Positions 10,006 through 19,586 of a stretch of 64,000 nucleotides of DNA are shown here, one piece after another (the stretch's first letter is position 1; each line of letters opens with the position of its first letter). Location: contig NZ_LMSP01000012.1 in NCBI RefSeq assembly GCF_001429545.1, positions 609,818 through 673,817 on the forward strand, given 5' to 3'. Under the pieces are notes generated by a model. The model was not told where the DNA came from. It did not search any database and saw nothing but the letters and a program-made list of their open reading frames with translations. A program made the position numbers and the translations under genes. This stretch comes from Paenibacillus sp. Soil787 (lineage in GTDB: Bacteria; Bacillota; Bacilli; Paenibacillales; NBRC-103111).

Positions 10006-12288
10006 TTAAGGTGTCTTTTTGGCTGTAGATCGCTGCGTTTCTGTTTTCGTATTCGACGCTGGTGTTGGCGTAGGTGTAGGAGCTGCTGAACTTGCAGCTG
10101 CTGATTTATCGCTTAATGGTTTGAGCTGCAAAGTCACACTTCTCCCCTCGCCTTCCCCCGTGGTGGCTTGATCCGAGACATATCCTTCACCAGAGGTTTG
10201 ACAGTCTACTTTAAAGAAGGAGCAAGCTTCAACTGCATCCCGAAGTGATCTGCCGACCAAGTTAGGCAGCGGCATTTCGTCAACAGCTTGCATCGCAACA
10301 TATATTCGTTGTGTAGATAGGATTTCAGTACCTGCTTTCGGAAATTGATCCACAACCTTGGCTCCCTTACCGAAAACCTCAAGTGACAAACCGCTCTCCT
10401 TCGCTGTAGCCTTGGCGCTTTCTGCTGTCACATCTGCAAAATTAGGCACAGTAAGCTTATTCGCTTCCTTCGTGACCATTTTGGTTTGCTTATTCGAAGC
10501 AACGCCCATATACTGCAGCGATTCACCCACAATTTCTTTGAAAGCAGGAGCTAATACCTGCCCTCCTAAGTGATAATTGCCGCCTAGATCAGGTTGATCA
10601 GCGATCAGTGTAACTAAGATACGAGGATTTTCTGCAGGAGCATACCCGATAAAGGAAATAACCCATGAATCCGTGGAATACGTCTTTTCACCGGGAAGAA
10701 CTATGTTAGCTGTTCCTGTCTTTCCTGCGACACGGTAGTCCTCCATAAAAGCAAGCTTACCAGTACCAATCTCTTGATCTGATACAACTTGTTCTAAATA
10801 TCCGGTCACCTGACTAGCTGTCTTTTCACTTACGACTTGCCTAACGACTTGAGGTGCAAAAGATTGAATGGTTTTCCCTGTTTTCGGATCGACAATATCC
10901 TTAACAATGTGAGGCCACATCAATTTGCCGCCGTTAGCCATCGCAGCATAAGCGGCTGTTTGTTGAATGGCTGTAACAACGACCTTTCCTTGTCCATATG
11001 TTGCTGTTGCAAACTCAGATGGATATTTCATATCGATTAAACCGGAAACTTCATTCGGCATATCTATATTTGTTTTTTGATCAAACCCAAATTTCGTAAT
11101 GTAATCTTTCAGCTTAGGCGGGGTTAATTTCTCGTAACCCAATTTAACGAAGGCCACGTTACTAGAGCGCTTAAGGCCATCCAAGAAAGATATTTTCCCC
11201 CACCCAACGCGGTTATGATCATGAAGCTCTCTATCTTCAACCTTAATACTACCAGACTGGTACATTTCATTCGGATTGAATAGACCTTCTTCTACTGCAG
11301 CAGCTAACGTCACGATCTTAAACGTAGAGCCAGGCTCGTAACGAGAGGCTACCGCATTATTTTTAAAATCACTTTGATCTTTAATCGTCCCATAGGTATT
11401 GGGGTTAAAGGTAGGCGTATTGGCCATGCCCAAAATTTCCATCGTTTGCGGATCTACGGCAATTGCCGTCAGGCTCTTAGGGTGCCACTTGTCATTGACC
11501 TTTGCAAGTGCGCTCTCCAAATAATACTGAATGTTTTTATCAATGGTGAGCCGCACATTGTTCCCGTCTTGCGCCGGCTTGAAATCAATCTTGGAATCAG
11601 GAAGCTCAACACCCTTCGCATCCTTCTCATAGCTCAACATCCCAGGAACACCCTTAAGGGTTTGGTCTAGTTTAAGCTCTAATCCTATGGCAGCCTCGCC
11701 TTCTTTATTCGTGTACCCAAGAATGTGAGAGGCTAGTGTTTCACCTGGATAATAGCGTTTCTTATCTTCCAAAATAGTAATTCCTACATTAGCTTTTGCG
11801 TTTAACTTGAGTTTTGCTTGAAGAACTGAAATTAACGCACGTATTTGATCTGCCTTCTCTTTCTCAATCTTCCAACCTTCATTTCTAATCTCCGTATAAA
11901 CCGCAAAATCCGTACCATCCGGCTTCATTTTCGTAGCGCGATCACGGATTTTATTGACAAGCGTAGGCTTCGTTACATCCGATTCTTTCAAAATTTCCGC
12001 TAATCCTTGCGTAACATCCTCAGCGATGTGGTTGCTATCAATCATTTTGGGATTAAGTGCAATGGTATAAGACGTAGCTTCCTCGGCTAGCACTTTATTG
12101 TTTCGGTCCAGGATCGAACCCCTTACCGGATTAATCACTTTGTCTGTTTCCCATCTCTTCTCGGCTTTCTCTAGCAACCACGAAGCTTCTACCACTTGAA
12201 TCCAATAGACCTTAGATAGTAGGACAACAAAAAGAAGGGTGAAAAACCCTCCAATTAGCAAAGATCGCAACTTAATTTTTTTTGTCAT
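10006..12288 (-). CDS. pbpB: Division class B penicillin-binding protein (PBP2B/FtsI type)
   Basis: This septal transpeptidase of the divisome has 760 residues: an N-terminal anchor at about 10-30, a dimerisation domain, and a transpeptidase domain with S321-T-F-K324, S375-S-N377 and K523-T-G525. Two PASTA domains follow (about 612-670 and 671-727), then a Ser/Ala/Pro/Thr-rich tail of about 30 residues. Position directly after ftsL and the two PASTA domains match Bacillus PBP2B. The ribosome site upstream of the ATG is weak (GGCAGG), and only 16 bases separate it from ftsL, so coupling to ftsL translation is plausible. Confidence 0.94.
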   Translation of the reverse strand: MTKKIKLRSLLIGGFFTLLFVVLLSKVYWIQVVEASWLLEKAEKRWETDKVINPVRGSILDRNNKVLAEEATSYTIALNPKMIDSNHIAEDVTQGLAEILKESDVTKPTLVNKIRDRATKMKPDGTDFAVYTEIRNEGWKIEKEKADQIRALISVLQAKLKLNAKANVGITILEDKKRYYPGETLASHILGYTNKEGEAAIGLELKLDQTLKGVPGMLSYEKDAKGVELPDSKIDFKPAQDGNNVRLTIDKNIQYYLESALAKVNDKWHPKSLTAIAVDPQTMEILGMANTPTFNPNTYGTIKDQSDFKNNAVASRYEPGSTFKIVTLAAAVEEGLFNPNEMYQSGSIKVEDRELHDHNRVGWGKISFLDGLKRSSNVAFVKLGYEKLTPPKLKDYITKFGFDQKTNIDMPNEVSGLIDMKYPSEFATATYGQGKVVVTAIQQTAAYAAMANGGKLMWPHIVKDIVDPKTGKTIQSFAPQVVRQVVSEKTASQVTGYLEQVVSDQEIGTGKLAFMEDYRVAGKTGTANIVLPGEKTYSTDSWVISFIGYAPAENPRILVTLIADQPDLGGNYHLGGQVLAPAFKEIVGESLQYMGVASNKQTKMVTKEANKLTVPNFADVTAESAKATAKESGLSLEVFGKGAKVVDQFPKAGTEILSTQRIYVAMQAVDEMPLPNLVGRSLRDAVEACSFFKVDCQTSGEGYVSDQATTGEGEGRSVTLQLKPLSDKSAAASSAAPTPTPTPASNTKTETQRSTAKKTP

Positions 12289-12304
12289 ATGAAATACCTG
12301 CCCA

Positions 12305-12742
12305 TTACGGTTTAGAAGAAGCTACTTTATTATTTTTGCTGCTGCTTGTATTTGATTTTGTTTTTTCTGGAGTGACTAAACTGACTTTCTTTTCATCTCC
12401 TAAATTAAAACCAAGCCGCACAGCCTCACCCTTCATACGTTCAGGACTTTGCAGCTTTTCTACTTCTTGCTTCAAAGCACTGTTCTGAGCTTGCATCTCA
12501 CGAATTTCACTTTGCATTTTCAATATATTAGCATTCATCTGATAAATAGCCGCATAACGCCAGATAATAATACCCGCCACAATGACACAAAGGATTACCG
12601 TGAATAAATATAGCATTTTCTCTTGTGTCGGCAACGTTTTATTGCGATATACAACCTTCGTTGTTTCTTTGATCTTCACTTTAGGTGCCGGTGCCGAACG
12701 TTTTGGATCAATAGCCAAATTGCCTTGGATATAAGATGGCAT
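12305..12742 (-). CDS. ftsL: Cell division protein FtsL
   Basis: A small bitopic divisome protein of 145 residues that bridges the DivIB/DivIC complex to the septal synthase. It has a basic cytoplasmic N-terminus of about 43 residues, one membrane span (about 44-64, LYLFTVILCVIVAGIIIWRY) and an extracellular leucine-zipper-like coiled coil (about 70-100, with MQSEIREMQAQNSALKQEVE). The C-terminal tail is Lys/Ser/Asn-rich and low complexity. FtsL sequences diverge strongly, so the call rests on size, topology and its position between rsmH and pbpB. AAGGGAGG precedes the ATG. Confidence 0.9.
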   Translation of the reverse strand: MPSYIQGNLAIDPKRSAPAPKVKIKETTKVVYRNKTLPTQEKMLYLFTVILCVIVAGIIIWRYAAIYQMNANILKMQSEIREMQAQNSALKQEVEKLQSPERMKGEAVRLGFNLGDEKKVSLVTPEKTKSNTSSSKNNKVASSKP

Positions 12743-12834
12743 AATTCATTTCCTCCCTTGTGTTTATTTGGGGCCCCCGCAAAGTAATAGGAATAAGCTT
12801 CAGAGCTTGTCTTCTTTTTGTGGGCAATTTAAAT

Positions 12835-13785
12835 TTAAAGCTTTTCAGCGATTCGCAGCTTCGCAGATCTTGCTCTTTGATTAACTTCAAGCTCATGTTC
12901 GCTTGGTAAAATTGGTTTTCGTGTTACTAATTTGACAACTCCGGTCTTCTCGCAAACACAAAATGGAAGATCCGAAGGACAGGTACATTTTTCAACGTTT
13001 TTTACAAAAAATTGTTTGCATATGCGATCTTCCAGTGAGTGGAAGGTAATTACAGCGACTCTGCCTTGTGGGGCTAAACAACGGAGTGATTGCTCCAGCG
13101 CTTCTTCAAAAGCTCCTAGCTCATCGTTCACCGCGATACGCAGCGCTTGGAAACTCCGCTTCGCTGGGTGACCGCCGGTTCTTCTTGCTGCTGCCGGAAT
13201 ACCTTCCTTGATCAGCTCCACTAGCTCACCAGTAGTTTCAATCGGTTGTTTGGTCCGCGCTTCCACAATGACGCCTGCGATCCGCCTGGAAAACTTCTCT
13301 TCGCCATATTCAAACAAAATTCGCGCAATTTTGTCAGCGGGCCACTCATTGACGATCGTTTTGGCGGTTAATTCCATCGAACGATCCATCCTCATGTCGA
13401 GCTCAGCATCATGGTTGTAGCTGAAACCACGATCCCCTTCATCAAGCTGTGGAGATGACACGCCTAGATCGAAGAGAATTCCATCCACCTGCGGCTTGCC
13501 GTCACGAAGTGCTCTAGGCTCATTCTGAAGCACTTGCTCCAACTCTCTGAAATTGCTTTTTACGATTTTCACGCGATCCAGGTAAGGCGCTAACACGGTT
13601 TGAGCATTCGCTAATGCGACATCATCCTGATCTAGAGCAATCAACAAGCCATTTGGACCTAATTTAGATGCAATTAGGGAACTATGTCCTGCCCCTCCCA
13701 TCGTACAATCCACGTAAACGCCATCTGGCTTTATATGTAAACCTTCAACAGATTCTTCCTTTAGTACCGTCACATGATGAAACAC
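12835..13785 (-). CDS. rsmH: 16S rRNA (cytosine(1402)-N4)-methyltransferase
   Basis: RsmH (MraW) methylates N4 of C1402 in 16S rRNA with S-adenosylmethionine. The 316-residue sequence has the [13 protein letters not shown] opening, the SAM motif [13 protein letters not shown] near residue 26, DQD near 52, the [13 protein letters not shown] motif near 103, [16 protein letters not shown] near 118 and the [11 protein letters not shown] segment near 216. Start is GTG, preceded by AGGAGG. It lies 50 bases after mraZ, the invariant partner at the head of dcw clusters. Confidence 0.97.
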   Translation of the reverse strand: MFHHVTVLKEESVEGLHIKPDGVYVDCTMGGAGHSSLIASKLGPNGLLIALDQDDVALANAQTVLAPYLDRVKIVKSNFRELEQVLQNEPRALRDGKPQVDGILFDLGVSSPQLDEGDRGFSYNHDAELDMRMDRSMELTAKTIVNEWPADKIARILFEYGEEKFSRRIAGVIVEARTKQPIETTGELVELIKEGIPAAARRTGGHPAKRSFQALRIAVNDELGAFEEALEQSLRCLAPQGRVAVITFHSLEDRICKQFFVKNVEKCTCPSDLPFCVCEKTGVVKLVTRKPILPSEHELEVNQRARSAKLRIAEKL

Positions 13786-13835
13786 TTGGTGTCCTCCTAA
13801 AAGTTTTGCCTTGGCAAAACTAACTTCATAAGCCT

Positions 13836-14273
13836 CTATAAATCAAAATTAAAATCGACGAGTTTCTCAGCTATTTCATTGAATGACTGTTCGGATTCAT
13901 TGGCATAGCTTTCCCAAATTTGCTTACTCCAAATCTCAACTCGGTTGGAAACACCGATTACCACACAATCCTTTTCAAGTTTGGCATGGTCCACGAGGTT
14001 ACCTGGAATGTTCGCTCTCCCTTGCTTATCGAGGTCACACTCCGTTGCACCGGAGAAGAAGAACCGGGTGAAGGCACGCGCATCTGATTTCATTAGCGGC
14101 AGTACTTTGAGCTTCTGCTCGAGTATCGCCCATTCCGATTGCGGATAAACGAATAAGCACTGATCCAGACCGCGGGTGATGACAAATGAGTCGCCGAGGG
14201 CTTCTCGAAACTTGGCCGGGATGATCATTCGGCCTTTTTCGTCGATGCTATGTTGATATTCACCCATGAACAT
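13836..14273 (-). CDS. mraZ: Transcriptional regulator MraZ
   Basis: MraZ is a ring-forming DNA-binding protein related to AbrB that represses its own dcw operon in other bacteria. Two SpoVT-AbrB-like domains are visible, with [17 protein letters not shown] and [11 protein letters not shown] in the first and [12 protein letters not shown] in the second. Starting at MFMGEYQ, which has an AAAGGGGGG site about ten bases upstream, gives 145 residues, close to the 143 of the B. subtilis protein. A longer frame extends upstream but would run through the DUF4349 terminator and the operator repeats, so it is rejected. Confidence 0.95.
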   Translation of the reverse strand: MFMGEYQHSIDEKGRMIIPAKFREALGDSFVITRGLDQCLFVYPQSEWAILEQKLKVLPLMKSDARAFTRFFFSGATECDLDKQGRANIPGNLVDHAKLEKDCVVIGVSNRVEIWSKQIWESYANESEQSFNEIAEKLVDFNFDL

Positions 14274-14284
14274 AGCACGGCGCC

Positions 14285-14320
14285 CCCCTTTCCTCCACTT
14301 TGTACCACTTTCCACCACAT
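14285..14320 (-). promoter_or_regulatory. Direct 10-bp-spaced GTGG repeats, probable MraZ operator
   Basis: On the coding strand GTGGTGGAAA, GTGGTACAAA and GTGGAGGAAA follow one another with an exact 10-base period, ending at the mraZ ribosome site. In E. coli MraZ binds three TGGGN repeats separated by five bases, also a 10-base period. I infer that this is the autoregulatory site of the dcw operon. I see no convincing -35/-10 pair in the short space between this and the upstream terminator. Confidence 0.6.
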
Positions 14321-14349
14321 TTGAATCAATATTCGCTAAAAATAAAAGA

Positions 14350-14377
14350 AATCCTGCTTTGAGAGCAGGATTTTCAA
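14350..14377 (-). terminator. Terminator of the DUF4349 gene
   Basis: A perfect 9-bp stem (AATCCTGCT / AGCAGGATT) with a 5-base loop; on the minus strand it is followed by TCTTTTATTTTT. It lies between the DUF4349 stop and mraZ, so the dcw operon must start its own transcript in the roughly 75 bases before mraZ or depend on read-through. Confidence 0.75.
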
Positions 14378-14397
14378 AATTATTTTCAATTTTAGGT

Positions 14398-15525
14398 CTA
14401 TTCTGCGTCTTTTGTTCCTTGTTTCTCATCTTCAAGTGCGTTTAAAGAAGCATTTTGCTCTTTGAGCTGCAATCGCATCTCATGCAGTTGTTTATTTCTT
14501 TTGCGTCTGAATACCCAGATCGGTACGCCGATCAGGAGGCCAATGACGAGAATCGGAAATGCAGCTGCTAGGAAAACGAGAATACCTTGCATGACTGCAA
14601 CCAGTACATTTAGGCTTGAATTCCATGCTTTTTGAATACGTTCCATTAGCGTTAGCTTATTAGGATCAGATAGCAGCGGCTTATTACCCGTTTGCTGGTA
14701 CATACGAAGCTCAATCGTCGAGAATGAGACATTTTGATCCAAATACCTTATTCGCCCCTTTATCTGTTCAATCGCTTCCTGTACCTTGGACAGCTCGTTT
14801 GAGAAAGCGAGCAGCTCATCCGTTTTTGAAGCTTTCTCCATAAAGCCCAATAGTCGGGTTTCCACCATTTGTTTGGCTTTGAGGCGTGAATTAAGATCTA
14901 CATACTCCTCTGTAACGTCTTGCCCTTGTACATTCCGTTGGAGCGATGGACTCATCTTCTCTAAGCCATCTAGCAAGGACACAAACCCATTTGCTGCTAC
15001 TTTAATTGTATATGTTCCGCCACGTTCCCCCGTATTCGCATTTTCCGAAAATTGCAGAATATATGCCCCACTAAGCGCTACCAAGTCTCGGAGAGCTGTC
15101 TGAGCCTTGCTGTAGTCCTCTACAGGCATAACCAAGTTAGCTCGGTAGATTAACTTACGATTAAATCCCGCTGCTTCATCGTTTCCCGTTGCCGGCATGA
15201 CCGTGATCGGTGCGTTTTTTACTTCCGTAGGCGCTAGCTCATCTGCTTTCCCTGCAGCAGCAGCTGGAGCTGCGGACTTAGCATCAAGTGACTTTGCAGA
15301 TTCTGGCTTTATTGCGTCGCTCGTTGCAACCATTTTCATGTCCGCCGATGATGACATTGAGGATTCATTTTTTGAAGAACTACAGCCTGATAGTAGACCA
15401 ATTACTAGCATGCACGCGGCAAGCAAGAAAGAAATCTTCCGACCAAACCTATTCCTCTTTGTTTTGTTAGCTGCAGTACTACTTTGCATGAAACTGCCGT
15501 GCACTTTGCTTTTTAAGACCCCCAT
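14398..15525 (-). CDS. DUF4349 domain lipoprotein
   Basis: A 375-residue exported lipoprotein of unknown function. A basic N-terminal stretch of about 30 residues precedes a hydrophobic core and the lipobox LLSGC, with Cys48 as the likely lipidated residue. A Ser/Ala/Lys-rich linker follows, then the DUF4349 region (about 120-345: [47 protein letters not shown], a coiled coil and [14 protein letters not shown]), and then a membrane span near 315-340 and a basic, Glu-rich tail inside the cell. A GAGGGG site supports the start. It has its own terminator and sits between the ahcY gap and dcw with no obvious link to either. Confidence 0.85.
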   Translation of the reverse strand: MGVLKSKVHGSFMQSSTAANKTKRNRFGRKISFLLAACMLVIGLLSGCSSSKNESSMSSSADMKMVATSDAIKPESAKSLDAKSAAPAAAAGKADELAPTEVKNAPITVMPATGNDEAAGFNRKLIYRANLVMPVEDYSKAQTALRDLVALSGAYILQFSENANTGERGGTYTIKVAANGFVSLLDGLEKMSPSLQRNVQGQDVTEEYVDLNSRLKAKQMVETRLLGFMEKASKTDELLAFSNELSKVQEAIEQIKGRIRYLDQNVSFSTIELRMYQQTGNKPLLSDPNKLTLMERIQKAWNSSLNVLVAVMQGILVFLAAAFPILVIGLLIGVPIWVFRRKRNKQLHEMRLQLKEQNASLNALEDEKQGTKDAE

Positions 15526-16397
15526 CTTGCCATCCCCTCGCTACCAAATATAGGTTATACACCCTATAAACGGGGGTTACGCTCGAAAGGTTGCAAATCA
15601 GCGAGTAACTTCAACAAATTTTGGCTGATAAAATAAGCCTTAGCCTCGTCAAACCTTTGTTCCGTATTCATTGCGAAACAATTAAGCGTGAGAACCGCGC
15701 TTATTCAGAAGCGCCCGAACAAATAAGCGCCAAAACCGCGCTCTTAGCGAGAGCTCTGCGAGCCGAGGCTCATCGGTAAAGTCTGAGAAGTCGAATATCG
15801 ACTTCACAGCAAGACCATCCTGCGCTTCCGTTCCAAATAAACGCAGGCCGTACGAGGAGGAACAGCCAAAATTACTGCAAAAGTACAGAATATTTTTGCT
15901 GAAATCGTTTAAAAAGAGGAAAAGCCTGCAAAAATGCAGGAATTTTTGGGAGTTTCTCCATCCTGATATTAAAAAAAGCCCGCAAAAGCCTGCACAATTG
16001 CAGGTATTTATGAACAGGAGCTATCCAAAAGAAAAAAGCCTGCACAATTGCAGGTTTACCATAATTACCATCACTCCTTCTTGTTAAAGTTCGCGCCAAC
16101 CCAAAACACATTTTTTTATATGGAAATAAGGGTTAACTCTTCACTTAACCAAAAACATATAAATTACTTGAACAAAATGACCCTGTGGACGAATAAACAC
16201 TTCTATCCAATGGCTCATCCTACCCTCGGCTTTTCCTTTTCTTACCATCGTTCCATTACATGCTGGACAAAAAAATGTCGGTTCCTCCCCAACCTTATCC
16301 CCTACGCTCATTCATCCGCAATGAATCGTACATCCCCCATTTCCATTCTAAACACTTATCCACAGATTCGTATGATGCTAATTTCCTACACAAAACA
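15526..16397. other. Gene-free stretch between ahcY and the DUF4349 gene
   Basis: I find no frame here with a convincing ribosome site and protein-like composition on either strand. It holds a 9-bp inverted repeat (GCGCTTATT at 15697-15705 and AATAAGCGC at 15722-15730), a family of short palindromes (separate entry) and an A/T-rich, pyrimidine-rich tail. The promoter of the DUF4349 gene should lie at its left end, but I could not pick it out. Confidence 0.6.
15875..16054. repeat. Cluster of short CCTGCA-N4-TGCAGG palindromes
   Basis: Three copies of a 16-base palindrome are present: CCTGCAAAAATGCAGG at 15925-15940 and CCTGCACAATTGCAGG at 15989-16004 and 16039-16054. Each is preceded by a run of A ending AAAG. 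A decayed copy (CTGCAAAAGTACAG) lies at 15875-15888. Spacing is 64 and 50 bases. They have the form of tiny stem-loops but only the first is followed by a T-run, so most are not simple terminators. They may be protein-binding sites or a small dispersed repeat. Confidence 0.7.
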
Positions 16398-16437
16398 AAG
16401 AACCTTCCAACCCACTCAAATAGTGGTCTGAAAGGTT
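16398..16437 (-). terminator. Second hairpin downstream of ahcY
   Basis: A long imperfect stem: outer arms AGAACCTT and AAGGTTCT, inner arms CCACT and AGTGG, with a 5-base loop. On the minus strand it is followed by TTGTTTTGTG. It lies about 95 bases past ahcY and could back up the nearer terminator. Confidence 0.55.
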
Positions 16438-16507
16438 CTAGAAGTTCTTAATTCTTTCCAAGCTTTTCAAAGCCTATTATGTTCTCTAAAGCTCTTGTAT
16501 GCTCAAA

Positions 16508-16529
16508 AGGAGACCTTAGACTCCTTTAA
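16508..16529 (-). terminator. Terminator directly after ahcY
   Basis: Stem AAAGGAG / CTCCTTT begins within five bases of the ahcY stop and continues into TTGAGC on the minus strand. The stem is good but the T-run is short, so read-through to the second hairpin is possible. Confidence 0.5.
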
Positions 16530-16532
16530 ATC

Positions 16533-17795
16533 TTAATGCTCCGCCCAGCTGTCCAGATACATCTTCTGCTCTTCTGTCAACGAATCAATGCTAGTGCCAA
16601 GTGATTCCAACTTGAATCGAGCAACTTGCTCATCCAGCACATAAGGTACATTGACAACGCTTTTGCCTAATTTCTTGTACTCATCATTGACATATTTCAG
16701 TGACATAGCTTGCAGCGCGAACGTCATATCCATAATTTCAGCCGGATGACCATCACCAGCAGCTAGGTTAACCAAACGTCCCTCAGCAAGTATGTATACT
16801 TTGCGACCGTCTGTTAGTTGGTACTCTTCAATATTGCGTCTTACTGTACGCTTGGAAGAAGACATTGCTTCAAGTTCCGGTTTGTTTACTTCTACATCGA
16901 AGTGGCCTGCATTCGAAAGAATCGCGCCATCTTTCATTACTTTGTAGTGCTCTCCACGAATCACGTCACGATTACCCGTAACCGTTACGAAGAAATCGCC
17001 CAATTTCGCCGCTTCCAGCATTGGCATTACAGCAAAGCCATCCATGTAGGCCTCGACACCTTTAATTGCATCAATTTCTGTTACAATTACATTAGCGCCC
17101 AAACCTTTAGCACGCATTGCCACACCTTTACCACACCAGCCATAACCGACAACAACAACCGTTTTACCAGCTACAACTAAGTTAGTTGTACGGTTGATGC
17201 CATCCCAAACGGATTGACCTGTTCCATAACGATTATCGAACAAGTATTTACAGAACGCATCGTTAACTGCGACCATCGGGAATTCAAGCTTGCCTTCTTT
17301 CTCCATCGCTTTCAAACGAAGAATACCAGTTGTTGTTTCTTCAGCCCCGCCGCGAACTTGTACAGCCAAATCTTTACGTTCGGAATGTAGGATAGAAACC
17401 AAATCGCCACCATCATCAATGATCAGATCAGGCTTCGTTTCGAGCGCTTTAATCAAGAGCTCTTTGTACTCTTCCGGACTCGGATTGTATTTCGCAAAAA
17501 CAGTAATACCATCCTCAACAAGCGCCGCACAAACGTCATCTTGTGTTGATAGCGGATTGCTTCCAGTAATCGTTACTTCAGCTCCACCAGCTTTTACTAC
17601 TTTGGCTAAATAGGCTGTTTTCGCTTCTAGATGCAAGGAAATAGCCACTTTTAACCCTTTAAAAGGCTGCTCTTTCTCAAATTGCTCACGAATACGATTC
17701 AAAACAGGCATATGCGCCTGAACCCAATCAATTTTCAAATGACCTTCAGGTGCCAGTGTTATATCAGCAACAATACTCTTTTCTACAGTTGTCAT
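16533..17795 (-). CDS. ahcY: Adenosylhomocysteinase
   Basis: This enzyme hydrolyses S-adenosylhomocysteine to adenosine and homocysteine with bound NAD, clearing the product inhibitor of methyltransferases. The 420 residues are full length. Visible are DDGGDLVS near residue 127, the [19 protein letters not shown] catalytic segment near 180, the NAD-binding loop [19 protein letters not shown] near 213 and NAGHFDVE near 296. The ATG has AGGAGG and lies 12 bases after bshC, in one transcription unit with it. B. subtilis uses the MtnN/LuxS route instead, so this gene is a real difference from that model. Confidence 0.96.
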   Translation of the reverse strand: MTTVEKSIVADITLAPEGHLKIDWVQAHMPVLNRIREQFEKEQPFKGLKVAISLHLEAKTAYLAKVVKAGGAEVTITGSNPLSTQDDVCAALVEDGITVFAKYNPSPEEYKELLIKALETKPDLIIDDGGDLVSILHSERKDLAVQVRGGAEETTTGILRLKAMEKEGKLEFPMVAVNDAFCKYLFDNRYGTGQSVWDGINRTTNLVVAGKTVVVVGYGWCGKGVAMRAKGLGANVIVTEIDAIKGVEAYMDGFAVMPMLEAAKLGDFFVTVTGNRDVIRGEHYKVMKDGAILSNAGHFDVEVNKPELEAMSSSKRTVRRNIEEYQLTDGRKVYILAEGRLVNLAAGDGHPAEIMDMTFALQAMSLKYVNDEYKKLGKSVVNVPYVLDEQVARFKLESLGTSIDSLTEEQKMYLDSWAEH

Positions 17796-17807
17796 GTTCG
17801 TTTCCTC

Positions 17808-19442
17808 CTATAAATAATAAATACGATGCAAACCATCCACAGGAATTGGCGTCTCAACTAAGTCTCGGAGCCATTCATTCCCATACCGATTCATATAAGC
17901 ACACCCATTATACACTCTTTCTTGCGGCTTGGCGAACGGCAAAATCGTTAGTCTTATGCGTTCTAATTGTCGCAATGCCGCATCGAATTGCGTCTTATAG
18001 GCTTCTCCTGCTTTATTACGTAAAAAATCGATTTGCTCCAGGATTTTCGCTAAATTAGTTTCGCCAAGCTTCTTAACCCCGGGGTTGATCGCAACAAGAG
18101 ATTCCACAAGCGGCGCGTAGTTCATACTGAAATCGGATTTTACGGCTTCGAAGCGCTCATTCAATTGCAAGGTATCTTGCGCATCCAACCATTCTTGCTT
18201 CTTGTGTTCAAAGCGTTCAAGAACGTCTTCAAATGTAAAGCCATATTTGTTCATTTGCTTCAGAACCGTACCTTCAATCAACGTAAACTCCATGCGTGGT
18301 GCTATGATCGGCATTTTCATGCCAAACTGTTCAAAAGCATGCTTCGTCAGCGACCAATAAGCAATCTCCCCTGGCCCTAACACAGTAGCGAGAACAGGAA
18401 ATAGAAATTCTTGCATAAGAGGCCGCGACATCACGTTATTACTCAAATTCTCAGGCGTTGTTAATGCTAAATCTTGAAGCTGCTGTTTTGTAAAACTATT
18501 ATCCTGCTTCTTATCTGTAAATCGTTCACCTTCACGATGCAGCAGCAGCCGCTGTCCATCTGCAAATACAAACAAATTAGCTCCGTCTTTACTTATTTCA
18601 GCTTGACTCTCATATCCTGCTTGCTGAGCAGCATCCTGACTCTTCTGTAATGATCCCGAGAATGCTTCATTCTGTAAGATCAACTGCTCAAACATGGGCG
18701 CTTCCAAAGCTCGCAGGGAGGGTTCATCGGAATCTATAAGGACAAGACCGTATTCACCAAATAGGATTGCCATCCAGCGAGCAAAAGCATCAGATAAGGT
18801 CGCCCCATCCTCTATTGTTCCCTCCAGCTTAGCGATTAGCGAAGCTTTAAACTCTGTATCCATCAGAGATTGATCTAACGCGGTTAAGGCCTCTTTCCAT
18901 GCATCAGGTTCAATAGGCAGCCTACTGACGGATGTGCGTCGCCCTGTCGGATGATCAACCTTGATTTTCTCAATCTGCTGGGCATTCGATAGCGCGTACG
19001 TATGATTAACCTCATCGAAATCATGATCCTCGCCAGCGATCCAAAAGATCGGTACAACAGGCCGTTGTAATTTCCCACTCCATTCACGAGCCAATTGAAC
19101 AATGGTAATGGCTTTGTACAATACAAGCAGTGAACCGCCGAACAATCCAGCTTGCTGGCCACCAACAATGGCAAGTGTATTCTTATCAGCCAATGCTGAG
19201 ATTTGGTCAAATGCAGCTTGTGCATTCCCAATTTTCTCATTATATTTCTGTAAAACTTGCACCAAGCGCCCTCGATCAACTTGAGGTGAAGTCTTTGGTT
19301 CGTCTAACCATTGCACCCGAGACTGCCAGTCTGCCAAGTTCCCGAAATGGTAAGGATATAAAGCCTTAGCATTATCCGTTTGAGCTATGTAATCTTCCGC
19401 TAACTTCTGATTTTTCTTCCAATGAAAAGTTTCTATTTGCAT
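17808..19442 (-). CDS. bshC: Bacillithiol synthesis cysteine-adding enzyme BshC
   Basis: BshC is the last enzyme of bacillithiol synthesis, adding cysteine to GlcN-malate. The 544-residue sequence has the family N-terminal region with LAIVGGQQAGLFGGSLLVLYKA near residue 90, then PVIFWIAGEDHDFDEVNH near 127, GATLSDAFARWMAILFG near 213 and the C-terminal coiled-coil and RVYNGCAYMNRYG segment. In Bacillus bshC sits just upstream of mraZ; here DUF4349 and ahcY come between. It has its own strong promoter and is followed closely by ahcY. Confidence 0.95.
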   Translation of the reverse strand: MQIETFHWKKNQKLAEDYIAQTDNAKALYPYHFGNLADWQSRVQWLDEPKTSPQVDRGRLVQVLQKYNEKIGNAQAAFDQISALADKNTLAIVGGQQAGLFGGSLLVLYKAITIVQLAREWSGKLQRPVVPIFWIAGEDHDFDEVNHTYALSNAQQIEKIKVDHPTGRRTSVSRLPIEPDAWKEALTALDQSLMDTEFKASLIAKLEGTIEDGATLSDAFARWMAILFGEYGLVLIDSDEPSLRALEAPMFEQLILQNEAFSGSLQKSQDAAQQAGYESQAEISKDGANLFVFADGQRLLLHREGERFTDKKQDNSFTKQQLQDLALTTPENLSNNVMSRPLMQEFLFPVLATVLGPGEIAYWSLTKHAFEQFGMKMPIIAPRMEFTLIEGTVLKQMNKYGFTFEDVLERFEHKKQEWLDAQDTLQLNERFEAVKSDFSMNYAPLVESLVAINPGVKKLGETNLAKILEQIDFLRNKAGEAYKTQFDAALRQLERIRLTILPFAKPQERVYNGCAYMNRYGNEWLRDLVETPIPVDGLHRIYYL

Positions 19443-19490
19443 ACGCGATTAGTGTCTCCTCTTCATACCAAATAAAACAACTATTCTTTG

Positions 19491-19519
19491 ATTGTACACG
19501 TAAGGTCAGCAATCGTCAA
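19491..19519 (-). promoter_or_regulatory. Sigma-A promoter of bshC-ahcY
   Basis: TTGACG and TACAAT separated by exactly 17 bases on the minus strand, about 50 bases before the bshC start. Five of six and five of six matches to consensus make this one of the best promoters in the window. It lies just downstream of the opp terminator, so bshC-ahcY is a separate unit. Confidence 0.75.
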
Positions 19520-19556
19520 AACTGTATTTTTAATAATTACAATTGAACAATAAATA

Positions 19557-19578
19557 GCCGCCCCCTGAAGGGACGGCC
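19557..19578 (-). terminator. Terminator of the opp operon
   Basis: On the minus strand GCCGTCCC and GGGGCGGC form an 8-bp stem with one G-T pair, followed by TATTTATTGTT. It begins just past the oppF stop. Confidence 0.75.
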
Positions 19579-19586
19579 GGATAATC

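Noticed and set aside
14274..14435. Longer N-terminus for MraZ
   Set aside because: It would cross the upstream terminator and operator repeats and adds residues absent from the family.
16048..16431. Plus-strand frame of 127 codons in the gene-free stretch
   Set aside because: Composition is not protein-like, no ribosome site, and it runs through a palindrome and a terminator hairpin.
19443..19490. SAM or SAH riboswitch controlling bshC-ahcY
   Set aside because: The leader after the promoter is only about 45 bases, too short for a SAM riboswitch, and shows no such fold.
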